This document shows positions 16,307-24,737 of a DNA stretch of 64,000 nt, in pieces. Numbering within the stretch: position 1 is the stretch's first letter; every line of letters starts with the position of its first letter. Below the pieces are notes generated by a model. The model was not told where the DNA came from and searched no databases. It was given only the letters and a program-made list of their open reading frames with translations. The position numbers and the translations under genes are program-made. Origin of the DNA: Afipia massiliensis (GTDB lineage: Bacteria > Pseudomonadota > Alphaproteobacteria > Rhizobiales > Xanthobacteraceae); assembly GCF_014203115.1 (NCBI RefSeq), contig NZ_JACHIJ010000008.1, positions 124,001 to 188,000 of the forward strand, written 5' to 3'.

Positions 16307-16387
16307 ATGGATTTGAAGTTTGCGTTTATCGCGACCCCGCGAGTCCTGCGCGTACGCGCCTCGGCATCCGGATACCCCCTCGGTTAA
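16307..16387 (+). CDS. Putative 26-residue leader peptide upstream of the ABC exporter
   Basis: ATG with a strong GGGAGG 5 bases upstream; reads MDLKFAFIATPRVLRVRAS and ends ...SGYPLG before TAA (16385-16387). It lies ~200 bases before the ABC exporter and is directly followed by short hairpins. The basic RVLRVR stretch includes an Arg-X-Arg motif of the sort at which macrolide-bound ribosomes stall in some resistance leaders. The role as a regulatory leader is inference; it could also be a free-standing small protein. Confidence 0.55.
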   Translation: MDLKFAFIATPRVLRVRASASGYPLG

Positions 16388-16589
16388 CCCCGCGGTCCTC
16401 CGCGTAAGGTTGCCGGCTGCCATCGGTTCTCCGATGGCCAGTCCGAGGTCGTCCGGTTTGCGTTGTCGCGGACCCTGCTGACCAAATTCCACAACCTGAT
16501 TCTTTACACGTGACGATTGTGCGCGGCGTTGCCGCTGCATCGTCCATTATTCCTGGAGTCGGCTTGCGCCTGCGCAGCCGAAACATGTC
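16388..16589 (+). promoter_or_regulatory. Structured leader RNA between the small ORF and the ABC exporter
   Basis: Four hairpins can be drawn: CGCGG-TCCT-CCGCG (16391-16404) just after the leader stop; GCCATCGG-TTCT-CCGATGGC (16419-16438); GACGAT...GCGGC-GTT-GCCGC...ATCGTC (16512-16544); TCGGCT-GCGC with a one-base bulge (16559-16581). The last separates the only good ribosome site, GGAG (16555-16558), from the exporter ATG at 16590, leaving 8 unpaired bases. The upstream part, 16160-16306, shows no gene. No T-run terminator is seen. Confidence 0.5.
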
Positions 16590-18395
16590 ATGACTCACTC
16601 TTGTAACAAAAAACCATCCGCCCTTCGTGCGGTGCTTCCGTTTGTCTTCCGTCACTGGCGCAATCAGCCGGTGCGGCTTTTCGTGGTCGCCGGCGGCCTG
16701 ATCGGCGTGGCGGCGGCGGACGTGTTCATGCCGCTGTTCGCCGGACGGCTGGTGGACGCCGTAACACTTGCGGCGACCGATCCGGCCGCCGCGCAGCGCG
16801 GCGCCACGATTGCGTTTGGCGCGATCGTTGCGCTCGGCGTTTTGGCGCTGGTGCTGCGTCTGATCGGACTGAAAGCCATTCTGCCGTTCACGCTGCGCAT
16901 CATGTCGGATGTGGCGCAGAACGCCTTCGTGCGAATCCAGCGCTTCTCCACGGACTGGCACGCCAACAGTTTCGCGGGCTCGACCGTGCGCAAGATCACG
17001 CGCGGCATGTGGGCGCTCGACCTGATGAACGATACCATCCTGATGGCGCTGATACCGTCGCTGGTGGTGTTAGTCGGCTCGACCATTCTGGTCGGCTGGC
17101 ACTGGCCGGTGCTCGGTGCGGTGATCGCGGTCATCACGGTCGTCTATGTCGGCATGACCGTCGCGCTGACGGCGAACTACATCGCGCCTGCCGCACAACT
17201 GTCGAACGCGCTCGACACCAAAGTGGGCGGTACGCTGGCCGATGCCTTGACGTGCAACGCGGTGGTGAAGTCGTTCGGCGCGGAGAACCGTGAAGATGCG
17301 CGGCTTGCCGGCGTGGTCAGCAAGTGGCGCCGGCGCGCGGGCCGCACCTGGCTGCGTTACACCTATGTCGGCATCGCGCAGAACGCGGTGCTGGTCGTGA
17401 TGAGCGCCTGCGTGATCGGCGGCGTGCTTCTGCTGTGGATGGCGGGCCGTGCAACGCCGGGCGAGGTGACCTACGTGGTGACGACCTATTTCGTCATCCA
17501 CGGTTATCTCGGCGACATCGGCCAGCACATCAGCCACCTGCAGCGTTCGGTGAACGACATGGAGGAACTGGTCGCGATCCACGACGAGGCCATCGGCATT
17601 GCCGATGCGCCGGATGCTGTGCCGATGAAGGTCACGGGCGGCGGCATCGTGTTCGACGATGTGACGTTCCACTATCGCGGGCACGACACGCCGCTGTACG
17701 ACCGGCTTGCGGTCAACATCAAGCCCGGCGAGCGCGTCGGTCTGGTCGGCCGCTCGGGCTCCGGCAAGACGACGTTCGTCAAGCTGGTGCAGCGGCTGTA
17801 TGACGCGACCGGCGGACGCGTGCTGATCGACGGTCAGGATGTCGCGAAGGCGACGCAGCAATCGCTGCGGAGCCAGATCGCCATCGTGCAGCAGGAGCCG
17901 ACCCTGTTTCACCGTTCGCTGGCCGAGAACATCGGCTACGCACGGCCGGGCGCGACCATGGCGCAGATCGAGGAAGCGGCGCGGCTTGCCAACGCGCATG
18001 ACTTCATCATGCGGCTGCCGAAGCGTTACGAAACGCTGGTGGGCGAGCGCGGCGTGAAACTGTCGGGGGGCGAACGTCAGCGCGTGGCGCTGGCGCGTGC
18101 CTTCCTTGCCGACGCGCCGATCCTGATTCTGGACGAGGCCACCTCAAGCCTCGACTCGGAATCGGAGGCCTTGATTCAGGAGGCGATGGACCGCCTGATC
18201 CAGGGCCGCACCGCGATCGTGATCGCGCACCGGCTCTCCACGGTGCGCAGCCTCGACCGGATCATCGTGTTCGACCGGGGCCGGATCGCCGAGGAGGGGA
18301 CGCATGCCTCGCTCGCCAAGCGTCCCGGCGGTATCTACCGCTCGTTGTTCGAACGGCAGGTGCTTGAACTCGACCGCATGTCGGCGGCTGAGTAA
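16590..18395 (+). CDS. ABC exporter, fused permease and ATPase (half-transporter)
   Basis: 601 residues. N-terminal ~330 residues: type I exporter membrane domain with six helices and a QRFSTDWHANSFAGSTVRKI coupling region. C-terminal ATPase: Walker A GRSGSGKTT (~residue 388), Q-loop VQQEPTLFH, signature LSGGERQR (~491), Walker B ILILDEATSSLDSE and H-loop IAHRLSTV. It would work as a homodimer exporting lipids, peptides or drugs. The start codon has no ribosome site at normal distance; a GGAG 31 bases upstream is brought close by a hairpin. A small upstream ORF suggests translational or attenuation control. Confidence 0.93.
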   Translation: MTHSCNKKPSALRAVLPFVFRHWRNQPVRLFVVAGGLIGVAAADVFMPLFAGRLVDAVTLAATDPAAAQRGATIAFGAIVALGVLALVLRLIGLKAILPFTLRIMSDVAQNAFVRIQRFSTDWHANSFAGSTVRKITRGMWALDLMNDTILMALIPSLVVLVGSTILVGWHWPVLGAVIAVITVVYVGMTVALTANYIAPAAQLSNALDTKVGGTLADALTCNAVVKSFGAENREDARLAGVVSKWRRRAGRTWLRYTYVGIAQNAVLVVMSACVIGGVLLLWMAGRATPGEVTYVVTTYFVIHGYLGDIGQHISHLQRSVNDMEELVAIHDEAIGIADAPDAVPMKVTGGGIVFDDVTFHYRGHDTPLYDRLAVNIKPGERVGLVGRSGSGKTTFVKLVQRLYDATGGRVLIDGQDVAKATQQSLRSQIAIVQQEPTLFHRSLAENIGYARPGATMAQIEEAARLANAHDFIMRLPKRYETLVGERGVKLSGGERQRVALARAFLADAPILILDEATSSLDSESEALIQEAMDRLIQGRTAIVIAHRLSTVRSLDRIIVFDRGRIAEEGTHASLAKRPGGIYRSLFERQVLELDRMSAAE

Positions 18396-18419
18396 GCGAT
18401 ACGGCGGCGATCTTCGGGA

Positions 18420-19625
18420 TCAGCGCAGGTTGACCGTCTTGCGGTTGACCGCGCGGGTGTCCTGAAAGTCGCCGCCGTCAATCAACGGAACGAGATGCGG
18501 CGCGACCGTGTAAACGGCGTAGCCGCTTCTCGATCGTTTTGCCTGATAGAGCGCCTCGTCGGCGCGGATGAGCAGATCATCCGGCGTCAGTTGTTCGTCG
18601 GTCAGAATCGCGATGCCGACGCTGGTGCCGATCTCGATGGTGTAGCCGTTGATGTTGTAATAGCTGCTGACGTCTTCCACGATGCGGGATGCCAGCCCGG
18701 TCGCCTGTTCGCGCTCCGCCACGCCGGTCTGCACCAGAATGAACTCGTCGCCGCCCAACCGCACCAGCAAATCGCTTGCCCTCGTGAGGCACGTCAGCCG
18801 CCGTGCCACCTCCTTCAGGATCGCGTCGCCGGCCGGATGGCCGTAAAGATCGTTCGCCGCCTTGAAATGATCGAGATCGAGGCTGTGCACCGCGAGGCCG
18901 TAGCCGTTGCGCTGTGCATCGGCGATGATGGTCTCCAGATTTTCGTTGAGCCCGAGCCGGTTCGACAGGCCGGTCAGCGCGTCGCGTTGTGCAAGGCCCG
19001 CGAACCTGCGTTTGAGCGTGAGCTGGCTGACGATGGTCTCGTAGGCGTGCTGGATAACGTCCATCGCACCGAACAGAAAGATGATCGTTGCCAGTGCTAG
19101 ACAGATGTAGATCACTCCACCGTGGATGATGCAGGCGATCGCCGGCGGAATGGAAACAATCAGGACACTTGTAAACGCAAGGCGGGGCCGATAGGCGACA
19201 CGCGTGATGGTGCCGGCCGCGTAAGTGGACAATACGCCGACGATCAGCATGTGGACCGTCGGGTCCGGCAGCATATAGCAGCGCACGCCGAGCGCGCTGA
19301 CGACCATGGCCGTTGCGATGCTTCGTACTGCAAACCGCGTTTCCCACACGATGGCGGTTGCACGTGTGAGAGGTTCTGCCGTCAACTCGCGGCGATAGCG
19401 GCGGATCATCAGAATTCGTTCGGCCGAGATTAGCAGGCCGATGATGGTCAGCGACAGTACATACGGATCGCCGGTCTGCGCCACGATGGCCCAGCCGACC
19501 ACGCACTGGCTGATAGCAAAGACGATAATCAGCGGCGTGGCGCTGAACAGGTTGCCGATCAGTTCGACATAGATGCTCTCCGGGAGGCGGCGCTCGCGGA
19601 ACAACTGCAGCGGTGAAAAATTCAT
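18420..19625 (-). CDS. Diguanylate cyclase, membrane-bound, GGDEF domain
   Basis: 401 residues. The N-terminal ~215 residues contain about six hydrophobic segments (e.g. PLIIVFAISQCVVGWAIVA) and act as a sensor of unknown type. The C-terminal domain is a complete GGDEF: DALTGLSNRLGLNE, LDLDHFKAANDLYGH, then LGGDEF at ~residue 290. The inhibitory site RASD lies five residues before GGDEF, so product feedback by c-di-GMP is expected. It should make c-di-GMP at the inner membrane. It is divergent from the FecR/adenylate cyclase operon, with a CRP-type box between. Confidence 0.93.
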   Translation of the reverse strand: MNFSPLQLFRERRLPESIYVELIGNLFSATPLIIVFAISQCVVGWAIVAQTGDPYVLSLTIIGLLISAERILMIRRYRRELTAEPLTRATAIVWETRFAVRSIATAMVVSALGVRCYMLPDPTVHMLIVGVLSTYAAGTITRVAYRPRLAFTSVLIVSIPPAIACIIHGGVIYICLALATIIFLFGAMDVIQHAYETIVSQLTLKRRFAGLAQRDALTGLSNRLGLNENLETIIADAQRNGYGLAVHSLDLDHFKAANDLYGHPAGDAILKEVARRLTCLTRASDLLVRLGGDEFILVQTGVAEREQATGLASRIVEDVSSYYNINGYTIEIGTSVGIAILTDEQLTPDDLLIRADEALYQAKRSRSGYAVYTVAPHLVPLIDGGDFQDTRAVNRKTVNLR

Positions 19626-20036
19626 TCGATCCGCGATTCATCAAGTGCCCAGCGTTCATGGGCTGATCGTCGGTTCCTAACGGTGTCAGGTAAAATGAAG
19701 GGTCCACGGAAGGTTCAAAGTTGAGGGAACTGGAACCTGCCTGCGGCGGGATGGGAAGGGAATCCCGCAACTCACCGCGGCGGAGCCATGCATCCTGCAC
19801 TATGAGGTCCGCTTCGGGAGCAACGCCGGGTGTGAACCGCTTCACACCGCGGATGCGGTCTCAGGGTCACCTTGGGGTTGTGATTGCATTCAACACGAGC
19901 CCGACGGCGCAATTTCTGTCTCCGCAACAGGAGATTCGTGCTTAGGTTCCCGCATAAGGCCACTTGCTGCATTCAATCTCGAAATTGGAATTGCCGTTTC
20001 CTGGTGTTCTCAGATCAGGTGCAAGGAGGCATTGTC
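19626..20036. other. Intergenic region between diguanylate and adenylate cyclase loci
   Basis: 411 bases without a convincing gene. It holds a perfect CRP-type box (19831-19846) and, at its right end, a strong AAGGAGG ribosome site for the FecR gene. Several GGAAC words occur but none is followed by CGTT at 16-17 bases, so no EcfG promoter is claimed. Confidence 0.6.
19831..19846. promoter_or_regulatory. Perfect CRP/Crp-Fnr-type binding site
   Basis: TGTGA-ACCGCT-TCACA, within a perfect 8-bp-arm palindrome GGTGTGAA-CCGC-TTCACACC (19829-19848). This is the classical CRP consensus TGTGA-N6-TCACA. It lies ~190 bases upstream of the FecR/adenylate cyclase operon and ~205 bases from the diguanylate cyclase start. 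Confidence 0.6.
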
Positions 20037-20576
20037 ATGAACAAGGTGAGCAAGGCGCTTCGCTGTTTGGCGAGCGCTATTTTCATCAGCGCGATGTGTG
20101 TGGGGAGCGTTGCGGCGCAGCCGGCGGGCGCGGGCTGCGTGCTGGACCAGGCGGCCTTTGCCGGGCGACAGGTTCTGCGCTGCGCCGGAGGCCTGACCAT
20201 TACCGCGGAGAGCGGTGCTCAGTACTCACTCCTCGATCGCGACGGGAACGGAAAAGCTGATGCGGCCCGCCTGAGCAGCCGCGCGTTGCTGATTGATGCG
20301 CCCAAGGGCAGTCTCGGCAAGGCCGGTTTTCAGGTCCTGACGCCGCAAGCCATCGCGGCGGTGCGCGGCACGAAATGGGCGGTGGATGCAGACGGAAGCA
20401 AGACATCCGTATTCGTCGCGCAGGGGCGCGTCTCGGTGCGGCGGCCGGAGTCCGGGCGCGGCGTCACGCTCGGCGCCGGTGACGGAGTCGATGTAGAAGC
20501 CGGCACAGGTGTGCTGACCGTCAAGCGCTGGGCGCCCGCGCGTGTTCAGGCACTCATGGCGCGCTTCGGACAATAA
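20037..20576 (+). CDS. Exported FecR-domain protein paired with an adenylate cyclase
   Basis: 179 residues; start at ATG 20037 with AAGGAGG 8 bases upstream, giving the signal peptide KALRCLASAIFISAMCVGSVAAQ. The mature part is a single compact FecR domain: LRCAGGLTITAESG, ALLIDAPKGSLGKAGFQVLTPQAIAAVRGTKWAV, SVFVAQGRVSVRRP. Gap to the next gene is only 6 bases. FecR proteins next to CHASE2-cyclase genes recur in alphaproteobacteria and are presumed to contact the periplasmic CHASE2 sensor. A second, longer FecR protein is encoded at 6233-7825. Confidence 0.87.
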   Translation: MNKVSKALRCLASAIFISAMCVGSVAAQPAGAGCVLDQAAFAGRQVLRCAGGLTITAESGAQYSLLDRDGNGKADAARLSSRALLIDAPKGSLGKAGFQVLTPQAIAAVRGTKWAVDADGSKTSVFVAQGRVSVRRPESGRGVTLGAGDGVDVEAGTGVLTVKRWAPARVQALMARFGQ

Positions 20577-20582
20577 ACGCCG

Positions 20583-22487
20583 ATGAAGCGACTGCGGCTC
20601 CCGACCTTGGCGGCACTCGCTCTCGCGGGGCTGTGGGGACTCGGACTTGGTCTTGTTCATTTGCGCGGCGACGCATGGTTCCTTGATCGTTTCGAAGCGA
20701 CGATGACCGATCTTCGAACGCTGGTTCGTGGAAAGATCAACCCGCCCGATCTGGTGAAGATCGTGGCCATCGACGATGACGTGGTGCGGAACGAGGGCGG
20801 CTATCCTCTCCCGCGCGCCGCCTTGGCGAGAATCGTCGATGGGCTTGCGCGCTTCAAACCCAAGGTCATCGTAATCGATCTGCTTCTTGTCGATCCGGGA
20901 CCCGAGAACGGCGATCAGGCGCTGGAGCAGGCGCTCGAGCAAAGCCCGAGCGTGATCGCAGCCGCCGCGGTCTTTGCACAGGGCAAGCAGTGGATTGCAT
21001 CCGGGGATGACAGCCCGCTTGCAGGTGTGCCGAGCGCCGACCGGTTCCTGTTGCCGCTGCAGCGGTTCGCGGATCGCGCGGCGGTCGGCGTGGTCAATGT
21101 CGCGACGGATCAGGGTGGAACGCCGCGTTTCTTTCCCATGCTTTTCAGGCAGGGCAATCGCATTGAAGCGTCGCTGCCGTTGCGCGTCGCGGCTGTCGCC
21201 GCTGCGGAGAATCCCGGTGTGGAGCCGGACCGCCTGACGCTTGCGGGCAAGTCGATCCCGACAGACATCAGCCACGGTCTTCCGCTGAGCTTCTATGGTC
21301 CTCGCGGCACCATCCCGACGTTCAGCGCCGCTTCTGTGCTGAACGGACAGATCGACAGCAAGACGATCCGCGACCGGGTTGTGGTGATCGGTGCAACCGT
21401 CACCGGCGGCGGCGACGTTTTCCCGACTCCCTTCGATTCCGTGCTGCCGGGCGTCGAAGTCATTGCCACCGCCATTACGCATTTGATCGCCGGCGACGGA
21501 ATAGTCCGTGACCGGAACGTGCGGCTTGCCGATGTCGGCTTTGCAGTCGTGCTGCCCATGGTTCTGGTCGGCCTTCTGGCGTGGCGTCGCAGCGTCGTCG
21601 CGCTGATCTTGATCGTGGTCGTTTTTCTGGCCTGGCTTGGATTGAACGTCGCCGCGTTTTCGTACGGGGTCTGGCTGAGCGCCGCGCTGCCGATGGTTGC
21701 AGCAATTCCGCCAGTCATGCTGTTCGGCGCTTTGCAACTTCTGCAAGGACGACGGCGTGCGCAGTACTTTGCGATGAGGAACAGCCTCCTTCAGCAATTT
21801 CAGGCCCCGGTGGTGCGAGATTGGCTGACCCGTCATCCCGATTTTCTCTCGGAGCCCGTCCACCAGAATGCAGCGATCGTGTTCATCGATTTGTCCGGCT
21901 TCACGGCGCTGAGCGAGACCATGGACGCGGACGAGATCCGCGAACTGCTGAAGTCGTTTCATGCCTTGATCGACAAGGAAGTCGTCACAGCCGGCGGCGT
22001 GATCACGAGTTTCATGGGCGACGGCGCGATGATCCTGTTCGGTCTGCCCGAGCCCGGGCCGGGCGATTCCGCCAATGCAGTGCGTTGCTGCGTCAATCTG
22101 TGCACCGGCACTCAAACATGGCTAGCGTCGCTGCCGCCGCCGATCGCGGCGCGGCTTGGATTCAAGATTGGCGCGCATTTCGGGATGATCGTTGCGTCCC
22201 GATTGGGCGGCAGAAGCTATCAGCACATCACGGCGACCGGCGACACCGTCAATGTCGCGAGCCGCTTGATGGAAGTCGCGGCGCGGCAAGGCGCCGAGCT
22301 TGCAATGAGCGCGGAAATGTTCCGTGCGGCCGGTGCCGACAACGCGCTGTCGGCGTCGGGTGTTCTCAGTGGACCTGTGGACACCAGGATCAGAGGGCGA
22401 TCAGGCTCGCTGACGATCTGGCTCTGGAAAAGTGCCGCGCATTCTTTGCCGGATGACGCGCAGATAACGCAATCGGCCAGTCTCTAA
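20583..22487 (+). CDS. CHASE2-domain adenylate cyclase (class III)
   Basis: 634 residues. One N-terminal membrane helix, a periplasmic CHASE2 domain (~residues 35-310: IVAIDDDVVRNEGGYPLPR, FKPKVIVIDLLLVDP, GVEVIATAITHLIAGD), about three further membrane helices (~315-390), and a cytoplasmic class III cyclase domain. Metal-binding aspartates are in FIDLSGFT (~435) and FMGDGAMI (~479); the transition-state Asn/Arg are in GDTVNVASRL. It should turn ATP into cAMP in response to a periplasmic signal, probably together with the FecR protein encoded just upstream. A CRP-type box ahead of the operon suggests feedback by cAMP. Confidence 0.92.
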   Translation: MKRLRLPTLAALALAGLWGLGLGLVHLRGDAWFLDRFEATMTDLRTLVRGKINPPDLVKIVAIDDDVVRNEGGYPLPRAALARIVDGLARFKPKVIVIDLLLVDPGPENGDQALEQALEQSPSVIAAAAVFAQGKQWIASGDDSPLAGVPSADRFLLPLQRFADRAAVGVVNVATDQGGTPRFFPMLFRQGNRIEASLPLRVAAVAAAENPGVEPDRLTLAGKSIPTDISHGLPLSFYGPRGTIPTFSAASVLNGQIDSKTIRDRVVVIGATVTGGGDVFPTPFDSVLPGVEVIATAITHLIAGDGIVRDRNVRLADVGFAVVLPMVLVGLLAWRRSVVALILIVVVFLAWLGLNVAAFSYGVWLSAALPMVAAIPPVMLFGALQLLQGRRRAQYFAMRNSLLQQFQAPVVRDWLTRHPDFLSEPVHQNAAIVFIDLSGFTALSETMDADEIRELLKSFHALIDKEVVTAGGVITSFMGDGAMILFGLPEPGPGDSANAVRCCVNLCTGTQTWLASLPPPIAARLGFKIGAHFGMIVASRLGGRSYQHITATGDTVNVASRLMEVAARQGAELAMSAEMFRAAGADNALSASGVLSGPVDTRIRGRSGSLTIWLWKSAAHSLPDDAQITQSASL

Positions 22488-22518
22488 GCAGGATTGCAGG
22501 GCGCGCGCTTCAACGCGC

Positions 22519-23355
22519 CTACTTGGGAAGGACAAAGGTCTGGCCCGGATAAATGAGATCTGGATCTCGGATCTGGTCCCGGTTCGCTTTTAAAACGAGC
22601 GGGTATCGCATGCCCGTGCCGTAGGTGGCGCGGCTGATGCGCCAGAGGCTGTCGCCGCGCGATACGACGACGGCGGAGCGTGGGCCTCTGTCTGACGGAA
22701 CGGACGCTTGAGAAGACCCGGCGGCTTGATCCGGCACGGAACGGTTCGCCATTGCCGTCTCCGGAACATTCGTCGGTGCTCCGGCGCGCGATTGAGCCGC
22801 GGCTCCGAAACTCGACTCCGCCGCGTCTATCACGACCGCCACGCTCTGCTGTGATGTCGCCTGCTTGCCGTCCGGTTGTCTGGACCTCAACGTCAACTCG
22901 TAACTCCCGCCGGGAAGCGGAGGAGGGGCCATGACGAACTGTCCGGATTGATCTGCAACCACCCGATCATGGGGCTCGCCGTTGCGCAACAGTTCCACGA
23001 TCGCGCCGGGAGCGGCCCTGCCGGCGATGACCGCGTCCCCCGTTCGCGCAATGCGGGCAATGTCGAAGGCGGGCGCGGATTTATCTGCGTCCGGCGGGCG
23101 GGGCGGTTCGGCGAGCGCGCCCGTCACGGCGTTTGCTTCAGCTTGTGCCGTTGCGAGCGCCGCCGAACCCTCATCTCGCGCGACCGGTGCGGGTGGCGCA
23201 ATCGCCGGCGCGGCGATGACATTTCTGGTTTCAACTTTGGCTTCAACCGGCGGCTCGCGCTGTGTGTGTCTGATGCCGACGACAAGCGCGGCACCGCATA
23301 CTGCAACAAGCGCCAGAGACAGAAAAATCACCCGGCCCATCGATGTGGCTGTCAT
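22519..23355 (-). CDS. LysM-domain cell-envelope protein
   Basis: 278 residues. A single N-terminal hydrophobic segment (MGRVIFLSLALVAVCGAALVVG) anchors or exports it. The middle (~residues 95-180) looks like a bacterial Ig-like domain (IAGRAAPGAIVELLRNGEP, GGSYELTLRSRQPDG). The last ~50 residues are a LysM domain (VVSRGDSLWRISRATYG, PDLIYPGQTFVLPK) that binds peptidoglycan. No catalytic domain. It is transcribed away from the adenylate cyclase gene's end, convergent with it, and lies downstream of rnpB on the same strand. Confidence 0.88.
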   Translation of the reverse strand: MTATSMGRVIFLSLALVAVCGAALVVGIRHTQREPPVEAKVETRNVIAAPAIAPPAPVARDEGSAALATAQAEANAVTGALAEPPRPPDADKSAPAFDIARIARTGDAVIAGRAAPGAIVELLRNGEPHDRVVADQSGQFVMAPPPLPGGSYELTLRSRQPDGKQATSQQSVAVVIDAAESSFGAAAQSRAGAPTNVPETAMANRSVPDQAAGSSQASVPSDRGPRSAVVVSRGDSLWRISRATYGTGMRYPLVLKANRDQIRDPDLIYPGQTFVLPK

Positions 23356-23474
23356 GGTACGCGCCCCTTTGCCAGATCGTGACTCGTCGGCCCCTCGGCA
23401 AGCTTGCGCCGATTTATTCCGGTCATCAAGTCCGCAGCTATTCGGTCAGCGGCGCGAACTGTCACGAAATGGCG

Positions 23475-23504
23475 AGGGGTCCGGCGTGTTAGCGCCGAAC
23501 CCCT
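23475..23504 (-). terminator. Hairpin downstream of rnpB
   Basis: AGGGGTCCGGCG pairs with CGCCGAACCCCT in 11 of 12 positions around a short loop, directly after the 3' end of the RNase P RNA. The T-run that follows is weak (ATTTCG). Confidence 0.55.
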
Positions 23505-23511
23505 CATTCTC

Positions 23512-23930
23512 GATCAGCCAGCCTGTAAGCCGGGTTCTGTAGGGCCTGAATGGTTTGCACCACGCAGACGTGACGGCCATTCCTCTGGGACGCAAGTTGC
23601 CTTGCGCCTCAAGCAACCTACCCGGACAGCGGGCCTGACATCGCCCCGCGGAGTTATCGCTCGAGAGCGAACTGTCCGCTATGCCGTCCCTATTCGGTTT
23701 TGCTCCCGGTGGGGTTTGCCATGCCATCTCCGTTGCCGGAGATGCGGTGCGCTCTTACCGCACCTTTTCACCCTTACCTGATCCGAAGATCAGGCGGTTC
23801 GTTCTCTGTGGCACTTTCCCTGGGGTCGCCCCCGCCGGTTGTTATCCGGCACCGTATGTCGATGGAGCCCGGACTTTCCTCCCCGGCGACCTTTCGATCG
23901 TTGCCGGAGCGGCCGTCCGGCCGACTGACG
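23512..23930 (-). ncRNA. rnpB: RNase P RNA (bacterial type A)
   Basis: The minus strand contains the universal GGAAAGTCCGGGCTCC near the 5' end and CAGAACCCGGCTTACAG near the 3' end. The terminal helix P1 can be formed by TCAGTCGGCC (23928-23919) and GGCTGGCTGA (23523-23514), with ten pairs including two G-U. About 419 nt, normal for Rhizobiales. It is the catalytic subunit that trims tRNA 5' leaders. Ends are estimated from P1. A location near the dcw cluster is common in this order. Confidence 0.93.
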
Positions 23931-23960
23931 CCGCAGTGATGGGCGTGCGGGCGCAGGAGG

Positions 23961-24737
23961 TCAAGAGGTGAGGAGTGCTTCTTTCGGCATCAGCGCGAGC
24001 AGATCGTTCAACGTGGTCAATGTCGAGGTGTCGGCAATGCCGTCTACGCGCTCGGGCCGGAAGTGCCGCTGGAAGGCGGCGACCACATCCATGGTGTTGG
24101 CGTCGTAGAGTCCGTTCAGCGGCACGCCGTAACCGAAGCTCGCCAGCAGCTTTTGCAGGGCAAGGACATCGTCGCCGGATGCGCCGAGCATGGTCTTCAC
24201 GCCGCGAACGATCGGCGCCGGTTCGACCCACAGGCCGACGCCGGAATCCGCCAGCAGCCGCCACGGGAATTTCTCGCCGGGGTCTTTCTTGCGGCCGGGC
24301 GCGACATCCGAATGTCCGAGAATGCGATGCTTTGGAATCTCGCGGCGGATCATGATGCCCTTGCACAGCGCGATCACGGCCGCGGTCTGGCGCAGCGGGA
24401 AATCAGTGTAGCCGAGATCATGGCCGGGGTTGACCACCTCGATGCCAATGGAAACGGAGTTGATGTCGGTCTCGTTGCCCCAGGAGGACGCGCCTGCATG
24501 CCACGCGCGATCCGCTTCGCGCACGCACTGCACGATGTTGCCGTCCTCGAGCACGACATAATGCGCGGAGACCTCGGTGCCCGTTGTGCACAGCCGAACG
24601 ATCGCGCTCGCCGGATCGGCCATCCCGGTGTAGTGCAGCACGATCATGTTCGGCGACAGCACGCCCTTGCGGTCGCCATAGTTCGGCGACGGCGTGACGT
24701 TCGAGACGACGGACGAATCCGGCACGAAGTTCGGCAT
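23961..24737 (-). CDS. N-acetylmuramoyl-L-alanine amidase, AmiD-like, with peptidoglycan-binding domain
   Basis: 258 residues from the ATG of MPNFVPDSS, which has GGGGGA upstream; the frame runs further but the extra residues are not family-like. Amidase_2 domain: MIVLHYTGMADPASAIVRL (zinc His), VSAHYVVLEDGNIVQCV, ADRAWHAGASSWGNETDIN, IEVVNP, and HRILGHSDVAPGRKKDPGE with the second His and the Lys/Asp pair. The C-terminal ~65 residues are a PG_binding_1 domain (ALQKLLASFGYGV...GLYDANTMDVVAAFQRHF). No signal peptide is visible, suggesting a cytoplasmic role in muropeptide recycling or an unusual export route. Confidence 0.9.
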   Translation of the reverse strand: MPNFVPDSSVVSNVTPSPNYGDRKGVLSPNMIVLHYTGMADPASAIVRLCTTGTEVSAHYVVLEDGNIVQCVREADRAWHAGASSWGNETDINSVSIGIEVVNPGHDLGYTDFPLRQTAAVIALCKGIMIRREIPKHRILGHSDVAPGRKKDPGEKFPWRLLADSGVGLWVEPAPIVRGVKTMLGASGDDVLALQKLLASFGYGVPLNGLYDANTMDVVAAFQRHFRPERVDGIADTSTLTTLNDLLALMPKEALLTS

